64,000 nt of DNA from Chryseobacterium antibioticum (GTDB lineage Bacteria > Bacteroidota > Bacteroidia > Flavobacteriales > Weeksellaceae). Below are positions 34,645-43,857 of the stretch, piece after piece. The notes below the pieces were generated by a model, which saw only the letters and a list, made by a program, of their open reading frames with translations, made no database searches and was not told the DNA's origin. The stretch lies in contig NZ_JABBGI010000012.1 of assembly GCF_012927325.1 (NCBI RefSeq), forward strand, positions 62,001 through 126,000. Reading direction: 5' to 3'. The position numbers were made by a program, and so were the translations under genes. Numbering within the stretch: position 1 is the stretch's first letter; each line of letters opens with the position of its first letter.

Positions 34645-35391
34645 TTATCTTTGAGTTTGTGGAGCACGGTAAGAGGAAATTCTTGTCAGTACAAACCTTT
34701 GAAATCTGCTCAGATCTGCATCGCTGCAAAAGCCATACTTCAGAATTCTTTGCCTTTCGAAACCTCCGGCCAAGACGTAACCGATAAAATGTTCGATCTG
34801 AGGTTTTCCTATTTTCAAATAAATAAAATATTCATCACCAAGTGCCGAATGCAGATAATTGATGAGATCAACATCATCCCACTTGTTTTTTACTTTCCCA
34901 ATATAGAACCCCTGCCCTTTCGGTTGTACAAATTCTCCCGGTTTTGCTGCAAGAATCCTAGGATCTGATTTCTGAGCGATATACCTATCGATATCTTTGA
35001 TCAGCTTATCCACTTTTTTCGGCCGGTTAAGATTTTTTGTATCAATTTTAAGATCACCGGTAAGCCCCTTCTTGATTTCCACTTCGGGAATTAATATGGT
35101 GGCTCTTCCCAGAGTAACATTTAAGGGAGATTCTATATTTTCTTTGGAAACTTTTTTAACGATGCGTTCATAGCCGGCCTTTACAAAACGGAGCTCATCG
35201 CCTGCCCTTCCGGACACCATAAAGTGCCCGTCTCTGTTCGTGACTACTCTTTCGTCCGTTCTGATATTAATTACCGTTACATCTGGAATTTCCGCATTGT
35301 CTTCAGAAATTATTTTCCCGAAAATATAATTCTGGGCATTGGTGTGAATGAAAAAAAAGGTGGTTAAAAAAAAGAGTAGTTTAAGTTTCAC
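34645..35391 (-). CDS. Carboxypeptidase-regulatory-like domain protein (copy 3)
   Basis: About 248 residues from a GTG at 35391, which starts the signal peptide (VKLKLLFFLTTFFFIHTNAQ); the TTG at 35412 would add a basic extension and is less likely. The domain order is the same as in copies 1 and 2: FGKIISEDNAEIPDVTVINIRTDE, ELRFVKAGYERIVKK, VEIKKGLTGDLKIDTKNLN, then a helical part. First gene of the three-gene set. No TonB plug, SusC barrel or peptidase domain follows the regulatory domain, so these are stand-alone proteins, not receptors. Confidence 0.82.
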   Translation of the reverse strand: MKLKLLFFLTTFFFIHTNAQNYIFGKIISEDNAEIPDVTVINIRTDERVVTNRDGHFMVSGRAGDELRFVKAGYERIVKKVSKENIESPLNVTLGRATILIPEVEIKKGLTGDLKIDTKNLNRPKKVDKLIKDIDRYIAQKSDPRILAAKPGEFVQPKGQGFYIGKVKNKWDDVDLINYLHSALGDEYFIYLKIGKPQIEHFIGYVLAGGFERQRILKYGFCSDADLSRFQRFVLTRISSYRAPQTQR

Positions 35392-35574
35392 GGACAGTTT
35401 TTTATAAAGCAAATCTAAAATTATTTTTAAAGAAAATGGTAAGTTTAACCACAGTTAACGCGTTTTGGGATTTCTTTTTGATTTTTGCTCATGAAACTGT
35501 TAAATCACCGCCCGGAATTGTTAAAATTTCACTTAAAATTTAGCTAACTTGCAGTCTCAATTCTAAATTCAGCA

Positions 35575-38500
35575 ATGCAAAATTCTTATACAGTAATCAA
35601 TGCTTCAGCAGGCTCGGGGAAAACATATGCCCTTGTCCAGAGGCTTCTGATGATCTGTCTCCGCTATCCTAATCAGCAGCAGTCGATCAGGAATATTCTC
35701 GCGCTTACTTTTACAAACAAAGCAGCCAATGAGATGAAGGAAAGAATTTTGACGTGGCTTGGGAATTTTTCTGCGGAGAATTTCGCAGAGAATGGAGATC
35801 TGAAAAATATTCAGAAAGCATTTGAAGCTGACGGTTTAAGAATTACGATTGACGAACTTCATATCCGTTCTAAAAAACTTCTGGACTACGTCCTTCACAA
35901 TTATTCAACCCTGAATATCGGAACGATTGATCGTTTCAACTCAAGATTGGTGAGAAGCTTTTCCTATGAGCTTGGTTTAGCTAAAAATTTCAATCTCGAA
36001 ATCGACGCTGAACCGTTTCTTATCGAAGCGGTAGATAAAATGCTTGACCAGATTGGCGAAAATGACAACATCTCCAATTCTTTCATGGATTATGTGGACT
36101 ACAGTCTGGAAAACAATGAGAGAATTAACCTCAACAAGAACCTTTATGATTCTGCAAAAGAGTTTGTAAAAGATATTCATTATGAACATCTGAAAAGCAA
36201 CAAGAGCTTTGACGATACGAATTATGAGAACATAAAAAATACACTCAGAAAAGAAATCGTACAGAATAAAAAACAGTCTGCAGATATTGCTGCCCAATCT
36301 GTTGAGCTCTTCCGGTCCAGAAATATTGAGATCGAAGATTTTGCTCAGGGCAAAAATGGAATTGGTGGATTTTTCACGAAAGTTCAGGATTTTTACAGCC
36401 AGAAAAGACCCGGATTTCCGTTTCCTACCACACAGGAAGAATCTGTCGTCAATAATTACAGAAAGGGAGCTTCTTCAAAATCAAAAAACAAGGAACCTGA
36501 AATCTTTGAAATCCTCGACCAGCTTCTTGACAACAGGATGCAGCTGATCCTTTTATATATTGAAACCCAAAAGAAAGAAAAAATTCTATCTGCACTTCTT
36601 CCTTTAAAGGTGAACAAAGATATTCAGGATGAATTAAAAAAAATTGAAGAGGAAAATGATCTGGTTCTGCTTTCAAAATTTAACATCCTGATCAACGAGA
36701 ATCTTAAAAATGAACCGTCCGCTTTTATTTATGAGAAGGTAGGTTCACAGTTTCAGCATTTTTTCTTTGATGAATTTCAGGATACTTCTGAATTGCAGTG
36801 GCAAAATTTTGTTCCGCTGAGAGACCACAGTGTTTCTTCGGAGAATACTTCCTTTACTTTGGTAGGTGACCCTAAACAGAGTATTTACAGATTCCGTGGC
36901 GGGGAGAGTAAACTGATGCTGGATATCATTAATAAAAAAGAATTTTCTCCCAAGCAAGCTACTCTATTTGTTTTGAAAGACAACTGGAGAAGTGCGAAAA
37001 ATATTGTTCAGTTCAATAATGAGCTGTACCGCTATCATTCGCAGGATCTGGAGGAAGAACATCGGAATATTTTTGGTGAGGATGCTGAACAGAACCCAAG
37101 ATCCCAGATCGAAGGACGTGTGAAAGTGAGTCTTATTGAAAATCTCACCAATGATGATTTTTATAATGATACTTCTGAAAAAATGCGGAATGATATCCAG
37201 GAAAGCCTGGATAATGGTTTTAAATTTTCTGACATTACGATTTTATGCCGTGGTAATTTTGATATTTTCAGCTATTCTCAAAAGCTGGGAAATCTGAAGG
37301 TGAAGTACCGCGGAGAAGAAACAAATATCAAAACAATTTCCGATAAAGGTCTGACCCTTGAACTCTCCAATACATTAAAAGCGGTCATTGAATTTCTACG
37401 CTGGGAAATTAATCCCAAAAACAAACCGAATCTGATCATGATGATGTATTATCTGAATACCCTGGGCAGAATCAAAATGACAGATTTTACGTTGGAAATG
37501 AAAGAAATTCTCGAGATAGAAACACACGAGGAAATTCTTCAGTTTCTCCAAAATACCTATTCCCTGAAACTGAAACAGGAAAATTTCCCGAGATTCAACC
37601 TGTATAATTTTGTGGAATATTATATCAATGAATTTGCAGTAGAAAACAAAGAAACAGATTTCCTTCTGAACTTTCTGGAAATGCTTTTCAACTTCACCCA
37701 GAACGCCGGAGCCAGCACAAAAGAATTTTTAAAATACTGGGACGAGGAAGCGTCCGGTTATACAATTCAGGCCTCAGAAAATATTGATGCTGTCCAGATT
37801 ATGACGATTCACAAATCGAAAGGACTGGAATTCCCCATCGTATTTATTCCCATGATGAATAAAAACAGGGACAGTGAGTTTACCAATTGGTTTGACACCA
37901 ATAACGATGATGCTTTAAAATCAGTCAACATCAATCAGTTCAGTAAAAACCTTGAAGTCTATGATGTGGAAATCGAGGCATTTAATAAAAAGAATTCCTA
38001 TAAAAATCTGATCGACAGATTGTGTCTTCAGTACGTGGCTACGACACGCCCTGTAGAACAGTTATTTTTCTATCTTCAGAAAGCTAATAAGACATCCAAT
38101 AATCTTGAGCTACTTGAATTTTTTAACGGAAAAAATAACGAAGGGGCTGATGAATTTGATCTGTATGAAGTACGTCCTGAGATGCTGAAAAAGCATTCAA
38201 AGGATAAAACATCATTATTTAAAACGAAGGATATTCAAAACCTTAAAAATAGTAATGAAAACAGATCTTCGATTAAAATTGCCACTCCATCCAAAAACTA
38301 TCAGGTACGGAATGAGAAGGTAAGAATCGGGCTTTTCGTCCATGAATTATTATCAAAAATCAATACAGAAAAAGATATTGCCCGAGTTCTGGAAAGTTAT
38401 GTTCTGGAGGGACAAATCACCTGGGAAGAAAAAAATGAGATCCAGGAAACTCTGGTTCAGATCATTCAGAAACATGCGGAGTTCTTTGATGAAAAATGGG

Positions 38501-38715
38501 AAGTGATCAATGAAAAAGATATCATGATCTCTGAAAGAGGACAGAGCCATATTTTCAGACCGGACCGTATTCTGAAAGGAGAAGAAGGATATATTATCGT
38601 TGATTTTAAAACCGGTGAACAGACAGAAAAAAACGAACTTCAGATTGAAAGGTATAAAAATATCCTTGAAGGTTTGGGCCGAAAGGTTTTAAAGACACAG
38701 CTTATCTATTTATAA
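35575..38715 (+). CDS. UvrD/AddA-like helicase with C-terminal PD-(D/E)XK nuclease
   Basis: A 1046-residue superfamily 1 DNA helicase-nuclease. Walker A lies at residues 10-17 (ASAGSGKT), the DEFQD box at Asp399-Glu400, VGDPKQSIYRFRGG at about 430 and the helicase motif IMTIHKSKGLEFP at about 743. The C-terminal RecB-family nuclease shows GLFVHELL (His923), PDRIL and IIVDFKTG (Asp1010, Lys1012). This is the layout of AddA or RecB, enzymes that resect double-strand breaks. No addB gene lies next to it; the upstream three-gene set is divergent and the T6SS region follows after 340 nt. Cytoplasmic. Confidence 0.92.
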   Translation: MQNSYTVINASAGSGKTYALVQRLLMICLRYPNQQQSIRNILALTFTNKAANEMKERILTWLGNFSAENFAENGDLKNIQKAFEADGLRITIDELHIRSKKLLDYVLHNYSTLNIGTIDRFNSRLVRSFSYELGLAKNFNLEIDAEPFLIEAVDKMLDQIGENDNISNSFMDYVDYSLENNERINLNKNLYDSAKEFVKDIHYEHLKSNKSFDDTNYENIKNTLRKEIVQNKKQSADIAAQSVELFRSRNIEIEDFAQGKNGIGGFFTKVQDFYSQKRPGFPFPTTQEESVVNNYRKGASSKSKNKEPEIFEILDQLLDNRMQLILLYIETQKKEKILSALLPLKVNKDIQDELKKIEEENDLVLLSKFNILINENLKNEPSAFIYEKVGSQFQHFFFDEFQDTSELQWQNFVPLRDHSVSSENTSFTLVGDPKQSIYRFRGGESKLMLDIINKKEFSPKQATLFVLKDNWRSAKNIVQFNNELYRYHSQDLEEEHRNIFGEDAEQNPRSQIEGRVKVSLIENLTNDDFYNDTSEKMRNDIQESLDNGFKFSDITILCRGNFDIFSYSQKLGNLKVKYRGEETNIKTISDKGLTLELSNTLKAVIEFLRWEINPKNKPNLIMMMYYLNTLGRIKMTDFTLEMKEILEIETHEEILQFLQNTYSLKLKQENFPRFNLYNFVEYYINEFAVENKETDFLLNFLEMLFNFTQNAGASTKEFLKYWDEEASGYTIQASENIDAVQIMTIHKSKGLEFPIVFIPMMNKNRDSEFTNWFDTNNDDALKSVNINQFSKNLEVYDVEIEAFNKKNSYKNLIDRLCLQYVATTRPVEQLFFYLQKANKTSNNLELLEFFNGKNNEGADEFDLYEVRPEMLKKHSKDKTSLFKTKDIQNLKNSNENRSSIKIATPSKNYQVRNEKVRIGLFVHELLSKINTEKDIARVLESYVLEGQITWEEKNEIQETLVQIIQKHAEFFDEKWEVINEKDIMISERGQSHIFRPDRILKGEEGYIIVDFKTGEQTEKNELQIERYKNILEGLGRKVLKTQLIYL

Positions 38716-39055
38716 TTTCCAATTACTTTTTTCAAAATGACATCTTAGAAACCATCTCCTTTGATCATTTTCAATACTCTCTGAGCTCATTTTGACGGTT
38801 AAAAGTTTATAAATATCATTCTTAGTTATAGGGATGATATTTACATTTCACTCACAAACCGCTCAAAAACACGGAATTATTTTCTATTGTACTCCAGATA
38901 ATTCATAAAGTTATCAAGTGATCTCCTTTAGCTAATTATCAGATTTTTCATGTACTCATGTCGTACTTCTACTACAATTTTTAAATTTTAACAGTCTATT
39001 TAACCAATTAATCTAAAACATTTCTAATTTTAGTGACATAATCACAAAAAAACTA
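38716..39055. other. Intergenic region before vgrG
   Basis: About 340 nt without a gene. Two inverted repeats are visible: TCAAAATGA (38732-38740) / TCATTTTGA (38787-38795) and AAATATCAT (38811-38819) / ATGATATTT (38834-38842). Neither is followed by a T-run, so they are poor terminators and could be regulatory. A TAATTTTA motif at 39025-39032 may be the -7 element of vgrG, without a clear -33 partner. Confidence 0.4.
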
Positions 39056-40984
39056 ATGATGAAAAAGAAGGCTACCAATGCAGATAAAATTGCTGAGAAT
39101 CATATCGCTGGTGTACAGCGTGTGGTAAAGCTAGATATTGTTATTGAAGGTAAGATCATCAGACATTTCAAGCATTTCCGCTTACAGCAAAGCATACGAA
39201 AACACCATCATTTCGAACTTACACTCGCTCATGACACTCTGGGAGATCATCAGGATTACAATCTGGAAGAAGCTCAACAGTTTTTAGGAAAACGTTTAAC
39301 TGTTGTTTTTAAATATAAAGATGCGGAAAATGAGAGCCCTGAAAGAACTTTTGTGGGACTTATCACCCAGGTCGCATTCAGCCAGGAAGAAATGAGTCTG
39401 GGAAATATTGTCCTGAAAGGTAAAAGCCCGACGATTCTGATGGATTCTGCTCCCCATACCCAAAGCTTTGGAGGGGATCAGTCAGTCAATACATCCATTA
39501 TTGCTGACAGAGTGATCAAGGAAGCTTTAGGCTCCGGCAAGTATGATTTCAAAGTAGACTCAAAAAATCAAAGCTATATCAATTACAGCGCCCAGTACAA
39601 GGAAACGCATTATAACTATCTGGCAAGACTGGCGGAAACCTATGGAGAACAGTTCTATTATGACGGTGAAGTTCTTCACTTTGGGAAACTGCCACCAGGA
39701 GAGCAACCCATCAAGCTTATTTACGGAAGTAACGTAAGTGACATCTGTATTGAACTGAAAGCAGTGCATACAAAACCCGAATTTTACGGATACAACAGCA
39801 GCAAACATGAAAAGCTGCTTAGCTCAAAAGCCAATATCAAACATTTGGGACAGCTTGCATCAAAGGCTTATGAACTTAATGACAGTATATATAAAACCAG
39901 ATCACTGAATCCTTCCCCTGTGAATGCAAACATGTCTTTAAATGTAGATGATGCCCAGCAAAGTGCGGCAGGAAGTGCTGCTGTAGAAGTTTTTACGGTT
40001 TCTGGAAATACGACGGTTCCTTTTCTGCATCCCGGTTGTATTGCAGACATCGAAATGAGAAAACCGAACACCAACCAAACGTCTTATTTCACTAAACTTA
40101 TGATCACAGAAGTTTCCCATGAAGTGAATACGCGGGGATACTATAGCGGATCATTTGAAGCAATTGCAGAAGGAACAGGATATATTCCCACTCCGGAATT
40201 TACGCATCCACAGGCAGAGCCCCAAATCGCCACTGTGATTTCCAATACCGATCCCCTGAACCAGGGACGGATACAGGTGCAATTTGACTGGCAGCTACAT
40301 GACACCACCCATTTCATCCGAATGATGAGCCCTGACGCAGGAGGAACTGATGCTATTACCCAAAACAGAGGTTTTGTAGCCGTTCCGGAAGTCGGAGATC
40401 AGGTTATGGTAGGTTTTGAATACCATCATCCGGATTTTCCTTTTGCTATGGGAGGAATGTTCCATGGAGCTGTAGGCTTAGGCGGGGGTGTCAATAACCA
40501 TATCAAATCGATACAAACCCGCAGCGGAAATAAAGTAATATTCAATGATGCCGAAGGGAGTATTTTTATTGAGGACCCGAGTGGAAACACTTACTTTATG
40601 GACGGAAAAGGAAATATTGCTGTAAACGCACCGAAAGATATGACTTTCACTGCCGGTAACAATATCAAGATGACCGCAGGACATGACATCACTTCTATTG
40701 CAGGAAACAGCATGTTCTCCACAGCTAACGTAAATATTGTTTCCAATGCAGGAGTAAACATGATTGATACTGCAGGGAAAGATCTTATGCAGACCGCCAC
40801 CGGAAACATTCACGAATCTTCTGATATGAGAACGGAAATTTCCGAAAACGAAAGAAATATTCAGGCTAAGAAAAGTGACTCTTATGCTGAAAAGGTAACG
40901 GTTGTAAGCACGAAAGAGAATATGATTTTACAAAGTGAAAAAACAGTAAAATCACAAAGCGGCGAACAGGGCAACACCCACTAA
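39056..40984 (+). CDS. vgrG: Type VI secretion tip protein VgrG
   Basis: A 642-residue VgrG. The N-terminal gp27-like part (about 20-390) includes FEAIAEGTGYIP near its end, the gp5 OB-fold follows (about 400-480: ATVISNTDPLNQGRIQVQFDW, then VPEVGDQVMVGFEYHHPDFPF), and the C-terminal beta-helix has regular short repeats (NIAVNAPKDM, TAGNNIKMTAGHDI, AGNSMF) typical of the spike shaft. The tail is polar with no extra effector domain. No core T6SS genes (sheath, baseplate, ClpV) are in the window, so this is a VgrG island. The next gene starts 11 nt downstream and is probably its cargo. Confidence 0.92.
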   Translation: MMKKKATNADKIAENHIAGVQRVVKLDIVIEGKIIRHFKHFRLQQSIRKHHHFELTLAHDTLGDHQDYNLEEAQQFLGKRLTVVFKYKDAENESPERTFVGLITQVAFSQEEMSLGNIVLKGKSPTILMDSAPHTQSFGGDQSVNTSIIADRVIKEALGSGKYDFKVDSKNQSYINYSAQYKETHYNYLARLAETYGEQFYYDGEVLHFGKLPPGEQPIKLIYGSNVSDICIELKAVHTKPEFYGYNSSKHEKLLSSKANIKHLGQLASKAYELNDSIYKTRSLNPSPVNANMSLNVDDAQQSAAGSAAVEVFTVSGNTTVPFLHPGCIADIEMRKPNTNQTSYFTKLMITEVSHEVNTRGYYSGSFEAIAEGTGYIPTPEFTHPQAEPQIATVISNTDPLNQGRIQVQFDWQLHDTTHFIRMMSPDAGGTDAITQNRGFVAVPEVGDQVMVGFEYHHPDFPFAMGGMFHGAVGLGGGVNNHIKSIQTRSGNKVIFNDAEGSIFIEDPSGNTYFMDGKGNIAVNAPKDMTFTAGNNIKMTAGHDITSIAGNSMFSTANVNIVSNAGVNMIDTAGKDLMQTATGNIHESSDMRTEISENERNIQAKKSDSYAEKVTVVSTKENMILQSEKTVKSQSGEQGNTH

Positions 40985-40994
40985 AAGTCTTGAT

Positions 40995-42329
40995 ATGGCC
41001 ATTGTAAAAAAAGCAAACAATATCAACGTACAGGTTACGAATAATTACACCTCTCTAAGCAAGGTTTCTCACGAGGAATCCGGAGAAGTGATTATTAAAG
41101 CAACAAAACAGAATCTTGAACTTTCTAGCCAAAGAAGAGCGATTTTACAAGGCCATGGAAGAGAATCCGCTGGAGAAGATAAAGCTCCACTTCGAGTATT
41201 GAACGTTGAGGGTCCTTTTGATGATAAGGAGATGAAAGTTTCTTTAATGGAAAAAGATAAATGGTATACATTTAAAGCGACTCAATTTAATAGAAAAGCA
41301 GAAGAAAAGGAGTTAAAGGAATTAAAGTGGGCGCGTCAATATGATGACGGTAAAATAGTTGAAACCACAGATTCTGGAGCTAAAGGGTCTAAAAACATAT
41401 TCTTCATGGTTAAATCCACTACTCAGGCATCTAAAATAAGAATTTACGCCTATTTTAAAAAAGCCAATAAAAATGTAAGTGCTGAGGCTAAAATTGTGCA
41501 GCAAGAAATTATTTTGATAGTGGGAACGGAGCAGCACTCTGCAAACTATGGAAATAAAATGATGTTTCCAGCGCAGGCGGTTAGAGAAATTAGACAAAAT
41601 TATTCCGCATATAAATATCTAACAATACTTATGTTTACAGATGGCTATAATTCAGAAGAACTTTCGAATCCTGAAAATAGTGCCAAAGCATTTAATGCCA
41701 ATGTAAACTTTAAGAAAATTAATACTGTCACAGACCTCATAAATTATTTTAACAAAGGCGACTCTAAAGTCATTCGAGGAAATGTGAAAATATCAACTAT
41801 CAAAGTATTTGCACATGGGCTCCCAAGCATTTTTGACTTTGGTTTAGATGGTAAAAACCAACTAACACAAAGATTTGAAATTAAACATATTTCCGAAATA
41901 AAGAAAGAGTCATTTGTATCTAGTCCCATAATATATTCCTTTGCTTGTAGAACAGGAAATTTAGATAATAGACCCGAAGCATCAAAAAAAGGGTATACTT
42001 ATGATTCAAATTGGATAGAACTAGTGAAACCGCAGGAAAGTTTAGCTCAAAAATTAGCAGATTATTTTAATGCAACTGTGTATGCTTATATCAAAAGGTC
42101 AGAATATAAATCAACTTGGGATGATAAAGGTAATAAAGCCTATAAGAATAAGTACATACAAATTGAAGATGAAGACTTAAATGGAGAAGCATATCGTCCA
42201 AATCAATGGGATGAAGCATTATGGAATCCGCAAGGTGCTTATGCTCCACCAACGGTTGGTACAACACCTACAGGACTTCCCTCGCAAGTATATAAATTTG
42301 AAAAAAATAAAAAAGCAGTTCCTAAATAA
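40995..42329 (+). CDS. Putative T6SS effector with caspase-like His-Gly / Ala-Cys pair
   Basis: 444 residues, no signal peptide. The N-terminal part (about 1-175) begins MAIVKKANNINVQVTNNYTS and looks like a VgrG-cargo adaptor region with an Ig-like section (WYTFKATQFNRK, IRIYAYFKKA). In the C-terminal part a hydrophobic strand ends in His274-Gly275 (IKVFAHG) and, 44 residues on, another strand ends in Ala317-Cys318 (IIYSFACRTG). A strand-His-Gly then strand-Ala-Cys order is the signature of clan CD cysteine peptidases (caspase, gingipain, CHAT, C80). The remaining tail (350-444) is polar with a Pro/Thr linker. Follows vgrG by 11 nt; the next gene, a multi-TM protein, overlaps its stop and may confer immunity. 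Peptidase activity is inferred, not shown. Confidence 0.6.
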   Translation: MAIVKKANNINVQVTNNYTSLSKVSHEESGEVIIKATKQNLELSSQRRAILQGHGRESAGEDKAPLRVLNVEGPFDDKEMKVSLMEKDKWYTFKATQFNRKAEEKELKELKWARQYDDGKIVETTDSGAKGSKNIFFMVKSTTQASKIRIYAYFKKANKNVSAEAKIVQQEIILIVGTEQHSANYGNKMMFPAQAVREIRQNYSAYKYLTILMFTDGYNSEELSNPENSAKAFNANVNFKKINTVTDLINYFNKGDSKVIRGNVKISTIKVFAHGLPSIFDFGLDGKNQLTQRFEIKHISEIKKESFVSSPIIYSFACRTGNLDNRPEASKKGYTYDSNWIELVKPQESLAQKLADYFNATVYAYIKRSEYKSTWDDKGNKAYKNKYIQIEDEDLNGEAYRPNQWDEALWNPQGAYAPPTVGTTPTGLPSQVYKFEKNKKAVPK

Positions 42330-42763
42330 TGAATATTATTAAAAGCATAGTGATATGCATCCTTTGTTTTGTTTTAACAATTTTCCAGGCATATTGTGCG
42401 ATGGGAGAGTATTCAAGTAATATTTCGTCTGCTTGTATAGATTGTTCTTTTCATGTTGAATTAATTATACAGGCACTTATTACTGTTGCACCAATTTTCT
42501 TTATCCAAGTTATCTTTGATAGAATAAAATGGAGTAAATGGTTTAGCTTAATTGTGATTCTGGTATATTTAATAATTATGTGGTTTAAATATATAAATGT
42601 TGGCATATTTGAAACAAGAGAGGCGGATTGGAGTACGTTTTCAGAAAATGAAATTAATATCGAAGTTTTATCAAAATCAACAATGCCAATAATTATATGT
42701 ATTAGTCTTTATATTATCTTTTTTGTATTAATAAATAAAAAATTCACCAAAAATTTTAAATAA
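42329..42763 (+). CDS. Small polytopic membrane protein, candidate immunity protein
   Basis: 144 residues with about four TM segments (5-25, 45-65, 75-95, 120-138) and a Cys pair (ACIDC) in the first extracytoplasmic loop. No recognised family. The start overlaps the stop of the preceding effector gene (TAATG), and it ends 2 nt before the next effector gene. Tight coupling, small size and high AT content are the usual properties of immunity genes; this is inferred from position. Confidence 0.65.
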   Translation: MNIIKSIVICILCFVLTIFQAYCAMGEYSSNISSACIDCSFHVELIIQALITVAPIFFIQVIFDRIKWSKWFSLIVILVYLIIMWFKYINVGIFETREADWSTFSENEINIEVLSKSTMPIIICISLYIIFFVLINKKFTKNFK

Positions 42764-42765
42764 TC

Positions 42766-43857
42766 ATGGGTACATCAGCTGGAGTCAGTTTTGAAAAATT
42801 GCAAAATGGTAAATTAGAAGGTAATGTGATATATGGTTACTGGACAAACCTAAATAATAAGCCCATTAAACGTGCTTATTTTGGTGATAAAGTCAGGTTT
42901 AACATCCTCCTTAGTCCATTTGTCTCAATTGGAGATTTATTATCGCTACAATTTTATGAAAAAGATTGGATGAATGACACAAGATTAGGTTCTGCCAAGA
43001 AAGTGAGCATTAGAGGTCTGTTAGTTCAATATGATTTTAAAATTCGTGAAGATTGGGATAATATGATCGAAGGAACTGGTGAAAAGGGAGAAGAAATAGA
43101 AGCCTATTGTGAAGTTATCTATAAAGATAAAGCAGTTGACTTAGCCTATCAAGATAATCAAGTATTAAAAGTATACAGGAAACATAAAGTATTATTTGTA
43201 TTTTTTCATGGCGGTCCATTTGGAAGGGGACAAATAAAAGGTAAATCAAATGATGATACAGGATATACTGGAGTAATTTATAATAATGTAATGAAGTATG
43301 CAAAATCTAAAGGTCATGAAGTTGTTGGAGCTATTATAGCACCCGCTGCAGTAGAAAAATATGGGGTATCAACAGGTTATGATTTTATAATTCAAAATTA
43401 TCGTCCAGGTTATGAAATAATCATATATGGTTACAGTTATGGAGGTGATAATGCTGTTAACTTAGCAGAAAGAATAGATGCTTCTAATTTACCTGTCGAC
43501 ACCATGATTATAGTTGATAGCACTGATGGCCCATTGCATCAAATTTCAGTTGATACTTCAGTCCCAGATAATGTTGGATATACATTAAATATTTATCAGA
43601 CTAAAGCGTCGGGCGGCTCTAGTAAATCAGGGAAAAACAGTGATGACCCTAATTCCAGCGAAGGGAGTTCAAGTGATGGGAGCTCAAATTCTCCGGCTTC
43701 CAGAGGGTATCCGCATACAGCAGAAGGAAGAAACAAAGTTGATAATATTAATGCAACCGCTCCAGATGTTACACATGGAAATATTCAACAAAAAAAATTC
43801 GATACAATAATTTCAATTTTTAAAAAGAGAATAGATGAGTACAAATACCCGAAATAA
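42766..43857 (+). CDS. Putative T6SS lipase-type effector (alpha/beta-hydrolase)
   Basis: 363 residues without signal peptide. The N-terminal part (about 25-130) contains an Ig-like module (RAYFGDKVRFNILLS) comparable to a module near residue 690 of the large effector at 45213. The C-terminal part is an alpha/beta-hydrolase: oxyanion-type HGGPFGRG after a strand at about 150, nucleophile elbow GYSYGG with Ser224, Asp251 in IIVDSTDG and His337 in DVTHGN. A Ser/Gly/Asn-rich insert (about 285-315) separates Asp and His. This fits lipase effectors of the T6SS, which attack phospholipids of rival cells. An acyl- or peptide-hydrolase is an alternative. The next gene overlaps its 3' end by 23 nt and is the likely immunity gene. 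Confidence 0.62.
   Translation: MGTSAGVSFEKLQNGKLEGNVIYGYWTNLNNKPIKRAYFGDKVRFNILLSPFVSIGDLLSLQFYEKDWMNDTRLGSAKKVSIRGLLVQYDFKIREDWDNMIEGTGEKGEEIEAYCEVIYKDKAVDLAYQDNQVLKVYRKHKVLFVFFHGGPFGRGQIKGKSNDDTGYTGVIYNNVMKYAKSKGHEVVGAIIAPAAVEKYGVSTGYDFIIQNYRPGYEIIIYGYSYGGDNAVNLAERIDASNLPVDTMIIVDSTDGPLHQISVDTSVPDNVGYTLNIYQTKASGGSSKSGKNSDDPNSSEGSSSDGSSNSPASRGYPHTAEGRNKVDNINATAPDVTHGNIQQKKFDTIISIFKKRIDEYKYPK

Noticed and set aside
38811-38842. Terminator of the helicase-nuclease gene
   Set aside because: The 9-bp stem is AT-rich, lies 95 nt past the stop and has no T-run after it.
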